Shown piece after piece: positions 36,870 through 39,449 of a stretch of 39,449 nucleotides of DNA. Made by a program: the position numbers and the translations under genes. The notes under the pieces are model-generated. The model worked only from the letters and a program-made list of their open reading frames with translations. It was not told the origin of the DNA and ran no database searches. The first letter of the stretch is position 1. Each line of letters starts with the position of its first letter. Source of the DNA: Acidobacteriota bacterium (GTDB lineage Bacteria; Acidobacteriota; Thermoanaerobaculia; Multivoradales; J023); assembly GCA_003697015.1 (NCBI GenBank), contig RFGL01000378.1, positions 1 through 39,449 on the forward strand. The letters are read 5' to 3'.

Positions 36870-38177
36870 TTACGCCGACCGGTCGAGCTCGGCGCAGAGC
36901 TGCTCGAGCAGGTCGAGGGCCCAGTCGAGCTGGCGGTCGGTGATCACCAGCGGCGGCGCCAGCTGAGCGACCCGGCCGCTGGCGCCGCCGGCGAGCAGCC
37001 ACAACCCGCGCTGGCGGGCGGCGTGGCTCAGCCGGCCGGCGGCGGTCGCCGTGGTCAGCTCGATCCCCCATAGTAGACCGCGGCCGCGGCAGGCGCGAAC
37101 CGCCGCGAACCGCCGTGGCCAGGTCGCCAGCCGCCGTCCGAGGCGTTCCCCCCATCGCGCCGCGCGGCCGACGAGGTCCTCCTGCGCCAGCACCTCGAGC
37201 ACCGCCAGGCCGGCGGCACAGGCCAGGGGATGGGCGACGAAGGTGGCGGTGTGGCGCGCTTCCCCCGGCGCCGACCAGGCGTCCATCAACGACCGTTCGC
37301 CGAGCACGACGCCGATCGGCAGGCCTCCGGCCAGCGCCTTGCCGCAGCACAGGAGGTCGGGGCGTACCCCCTCGTGCTCGACCGCGAACAGGCGGCCGGT
37401 GCGCCCGAAGCCGGTGAAGATCTCGTCGGCGACGACGAGCACCCGCCGCTGCCGGCAGATCGCCGCCACCGCCGGCAGCCAGCCCTCGGGAGGCACCAGC
37501 ACCCCCTCGCGGCCGACGATCGGCTCCAGCAGCAGGCAACCGATCGCCGGCCGTTCGTCGAGCAGCTCGGCGATGGCCGCCGGCGGGCAGGCGAAGGGCA
37601 GGCGGTGGAGCCGGCGGTGGAGATAGGGGGCGAAGGGCTGGCGGAAGGCCGGCCGCGAGGAGGCGGCGAGGGCGCCGAGGGTGAGGCCGTGGTAGGACGG
37701 GTCGAAGACCACGATCTCCGGCCGGCCGCTGGCCAAGAGGGCGGTCTTGAGGGCGATCTCGACCGCGTCGGCGCCGCTCACCGCGAAGTAGACGACGGCA
37801 TCGTCGACGGGCGCTCGGGCGGCGAGCTCGGCGGCCAGCGCCACCCGCCCGGGATGGGCGGCGGCGTCGCCGAGGCCGTGCAGCAGGCGGCCGCTCTGGC
37901 GCCGCACCGCCGCCACCACCCGCGGATGGCGGTGGCCGACCGACGCCACGCCGAAGCCGGCGGTGAGGTCGACGTAGCGGTTGCCGTCGGCGTCGAGGAC
38001 GTTGGCGCCGCGCGCCTCCTGCCACAGCACGGCGGCGGGCTCGCCGGTCGCCGGCAGGGTGTTGATGCCGGGCGCCTCGTAGCGCCGCAGGTCCTGCGAC
38101 AGGGCGCGGCAGCGGGGGCCGGGGGGCGGGGTGAGAATCCGCGGCAGCAGGTCGCCGCGGTAGAGGCGGCTGCTCAC
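36870..38177 (-). CDS. Class III pyridoxal-phosphate aminotransferase
   Basis: A 435-residue PLP enzyme of aminotransferase class III (GABA/ornithine/acetylornithine type). The PLP Lys is Lys280 in [13 protein letters not shown], and the Asp that holds the ring nitrogen is Asp251 in [29 protein letters not shown] near 133-147 is the phosphate-binding block (usually SGTEAVE). [16 protein letters not shown] and [14 protein letters not shown] are also typical. The start is GTG 38177, overlapping the TGA of recR as GTGA, hence translational coupling. Frames running further upstream are antisense to recR and not used. The amino donor cannot be read from the sequence. Confidence 0.9.
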   Translation of the reverse strand: MSSRLYRGDLLPRILTPPPGPRCRALSQDLRRYEAPGINTLPATGEPAAVLWQEARGANVLDADGNRYVDLTAGFGVASVGHRHPRVVAAVRRQSGRLLHGLGDAAAHPGRVALAAELAARAPVDDAVVYFAVSGADAVEIALKTALLASGRPEIVVFDPSYHGLTLGALAASSRPAFRQPFAPYLHRRLHRLPFACPPAAIAELLDERPAIGCLLLEPIVGREGVLVPPEGWLPAVAAICRQRRVLVVADEIFTGFGRTGRLFAVEHEGVRPDLLCCGKALAGGLPIGVVLGERSLMDAWSAPGEARHTATFVAHPLACAAGLAVLEVLAQEDLVGRAARWGERLGRRLATWPRRFAAVRACRGRGLLWGIELTTATAAGRLSHAARQRGLWLLAGGASGRVAQLAPPLVITDRQLDWALDLLEQLCAELDRSA

Positions 38178-38758
38178 AGCGGCCGGCGGCCGGCGAGGGA
38201 ACGGCCGAGGGTGACTTCGTCGGTGAACTCGATGTCGCCGCCGACGGGCATGCCGAAGGCGAGGCGGGTGACGTCGACGCCGCGCGCCTTGAGCAAGCGG
38301 GCGAGGTAGAGGGCGGTGGCCTCGCCCTCGACGTTGGGGTTGGTCGCCAGGATGACCTCCTCGACGCCCTCGAGCCGTGCCAGCAGGTCGTCGATGGTCA
38401 GCCGTTCGGGCCCGATGCCGCGTTGCGGCGAGAGGGCGCCGAGCAGCACGTGGTAGAGGCCGTGGTACTCGCCGGTGCGCTCGATCGGGGCGATGTTGAA
38501 GGGTTCCTCGACGACGCAGATGCGCTGCCGGTCGCGGCTCTCGTCGGTGCAGATGGAGCAGGGTTCCTCGGCGGTGATGGCATGGCACCGGCTGCAGTGG
38601 AACAGCTTGTCCTTGACCTCGAGCAGGGCGCCGGCCAGGCGTTCGGCGTCCTCCCGCGGCGTCCGCAGCACGTGATGCGCCAGACGGGTGGCGGTCTTGG
38701 GGCCGATGCCGGGCAGACGCGAGAGCTCGCCGATCAGCCGGGCCAGCGGGTCGGGCAT
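38174..38758 (-). CDS. recR: Recombination protein RecR
   Basis: Part of RecFOR, which loads RecA on gapped DNA, 194 residues. A helix-hairpin-helix near 10-25 ([12 protein letters not shown]), a C4 zinc finger (Cys55, Cys58, Cys67, Cys70 in [16 protein letters not shown]) and TOPRIM ([14 protein letters not shown] and [16 protein letters not shown]) are all present. ATG 38758 begins the family's [19 protein letters not shown]. It starts 4 bases after ybaB, in the usual dnaX-ybaB-recR order. recF of the same pathway is also in the window. Confidence 0.96.
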   Translation of the reverse strand: MPDPLARLIGELSRLPGIGPKTATRLAHHVLRTPREDAERLAGALLEVKDKLFHCSRCHAITAEEPCSICTDESRDRQRICVVEEPFNIAPIERTGEYHGLYHVLLGALSPQRGIGPERLTIDDLLARLEGVEEVILATNPNVEGEATALYLARLLKARGVDVTRLAFGMPVGGDIEFTDEVTLGRSLAGRRPL

Positions 38759-38762
38759 CGGG

Positions 38763-39056
38763 CTAGAGGAAGTTGGGCAGGCTGGCGGCGAGAGAGCCGA
38801 CCCGATGGCGCAGCAGATCGTCGATCTTGCGGCTCGCCTCATTGACCGCCGCGACGATCAGATCCTCGAGCATTCCGACGTCTTCGGGGTCGATCGCCTC
38901 GGGATCGATCTTCACCGCCAGCAGATGCTTGTGGCCGTTCATCTTGACCGTCACCATGCCGCCGCCGACGGTGGCTTCGGTGAACGTCTCCCCCAGCTCG
39001 CGCTGGACCTTGGCCTGCATCTCCTCGGCCTGTTTGAGTAGCTTGCGCATGTTCAT
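38763..39056 (-). CDS. ybaB: YbaB/EbfC family nucleoid-associated protein
   Basis: A 97-residue DNA-binding protein that compacts the nucleoid, usually a homodimer. The N-terminal helix [20 protein letters not shown], the beta strands ([23 protein letters not shown]) and the C-terminal helix ([18 protein letters not shown]) are all standard. GGAGA lies nine bases before ATG 39056; a second ATG two codons on is also possible. Lies between dnaX and recR as in most bacteria. Confidence 0.94.
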   Translation of the reverse strand: MNMRKLLKQAEEMQAKVQRELGETFTEATVGGGMVTVKMNGHKHLLAVKIDPEAIDPEDVGMLEDLIVAAVNEASRKIDDLLRHRVGSLAASLPNFL

Positions 39057-39103
39057 GTCGTCGGTTCTCCGTCGGTTGTCGATCCTCCGCCGCGGCCGGG
39101 ATC

Positions 39104-39449
39104 TTAGCTCGGACGCTCGTCGCCCCCGCGCGGCTTGCGCTCCTCAACGGTGCCGCCGAGGACGTCGAGCACGGCCTGGACCGCAGGCGACTCGGCCGTC
39201 GCCGTCGCCGGCGCGGGCGAAGCCGCCTTGGCGGTCACCACCCGCCAGTCGGCGTCCGGACCGGCGCAGTCGCGTACAGCTTGGCTCAGAAGCTCGCGGT
39301 TGGCGGGCCGTTCGAGCACTTTGGCCAGGGGGTCGCCCGCTGGCACGGTGATCGTCAACCGGCCGTCGTCGAACCGTGCCATCCGTTCGAGCTGGCCGGC
39401 GAGGCCGGGGCGGGCCGCCCGCACCGCGGCGACGATGCGCGCCACCGGA
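39104..39449 (-). CDS. dnaX: DNA polymerase III gamma/tau subunit, C-terminal part
   Basis: Partial: the 3' end of dnaX, with the 5' part beyond the right edge; the frame is open to the last base. The visible 113 codons give ARIVAAVRAARPGLAGQLER, ARFDDGRLTITVPAGDP and ELLSQAVRDCAG. These belong to the domain that ends short tau-type DnaX proteins. An Ala/Pro-rich linker and a charged tail follow (EERKPRGGDERPS). The assignment rests on this domain and on the dnaX-ybaB-recR order; by itself the fragment would be hard to name. Confidence 0.85.
   Translation of the reverse strand, partial: PVARIVAAVRAARPGLAGQLERMARFDDGRLTITVPAGDPLAKVLERPANRELLSQAVRDCAGPDADWRVVTAKAASPAPATATAESPAVQAVLDVLGGTVEERKPRGGDERPS

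Overview
The window is very GC-rich (roughly 70% by eye) chromosomal DNA from a Gram-negative-type bacterium. It has a TonB-dependent receptor, several lipoproteins, a long GyrB of the Gram-negative type and diaminopimelate synthesis. The mix best fits a member of the Acidobacteriota, possibly near Thermoanaerobaculia: a lone class I lanthipeptide-like precursor, a WS/DGAT wax-ester synthase, and a trmFO-xerC-hslVU block. The phylum is an inference from gene content and style; no rRNA gene is present to settle it.

Left part (1-15.3 kb), mostly + strand and accessory. It starts with a membrane diguanylate cyclase cut by the window edge, then an alpha/beta hydrolase paired with a WS/DGAT acyltransferase. 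An Xre-ImmA/IrrE plus DUF4411 (PIN-like) toxin-antitoxin pair of different codon use follows. A 70-residue Cys-rich RiPP-like precursor lies on the - strand, next to the trkA-trkH potassium uptake operon. Then come a TonB-dependent receptor ending in a clear terminator, three tRNA genes (Pro-UGG, Arg-UCU, Arg-CCG), a small secreted protein, a small membrane protein overlapped on the opposite strand by a DUF5670/lmo0937-like mini-gene, a HAD phosphatase, a lipoprotein, dapF, and a remnant of a winged-helix protein.

Middle part (15.3-25.4 kb), all - strand. A trmFO-xerC-hslV-hslU-lipoprotein operon repeats the order known from the Firmicutes codY operon. Upstream of it lie a sugar nucleotidyltransferase, a CYTH-domain phosphatase, an M20 dipeptidase, a CPBP membrane protease and a small transaldolase.

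Right part (25.4-39.4 kb), all - strand, is the replication core: dnaA, dnaN, recF, gyrB, gyrA in transcription order. DnaA-box clusters sit both in the dnaA-dnaN gap and just upstream of dnaA, so this is a strong candidate for a bipartite oriC. Beyond a 565-bp gap follow a tandem cyclic-nucleotide-binding protein, a nucleotide kinase-like ATPase, a class III aminotransferase, recR, ybaB and the 3' end of dnaX.

A recurring detail is the promoter style: extended -10 elements (TGN followed by TANNNT) with poor or no -35. Several lie so close to the start codon that leaderless or nearly leaderless messages are likely.
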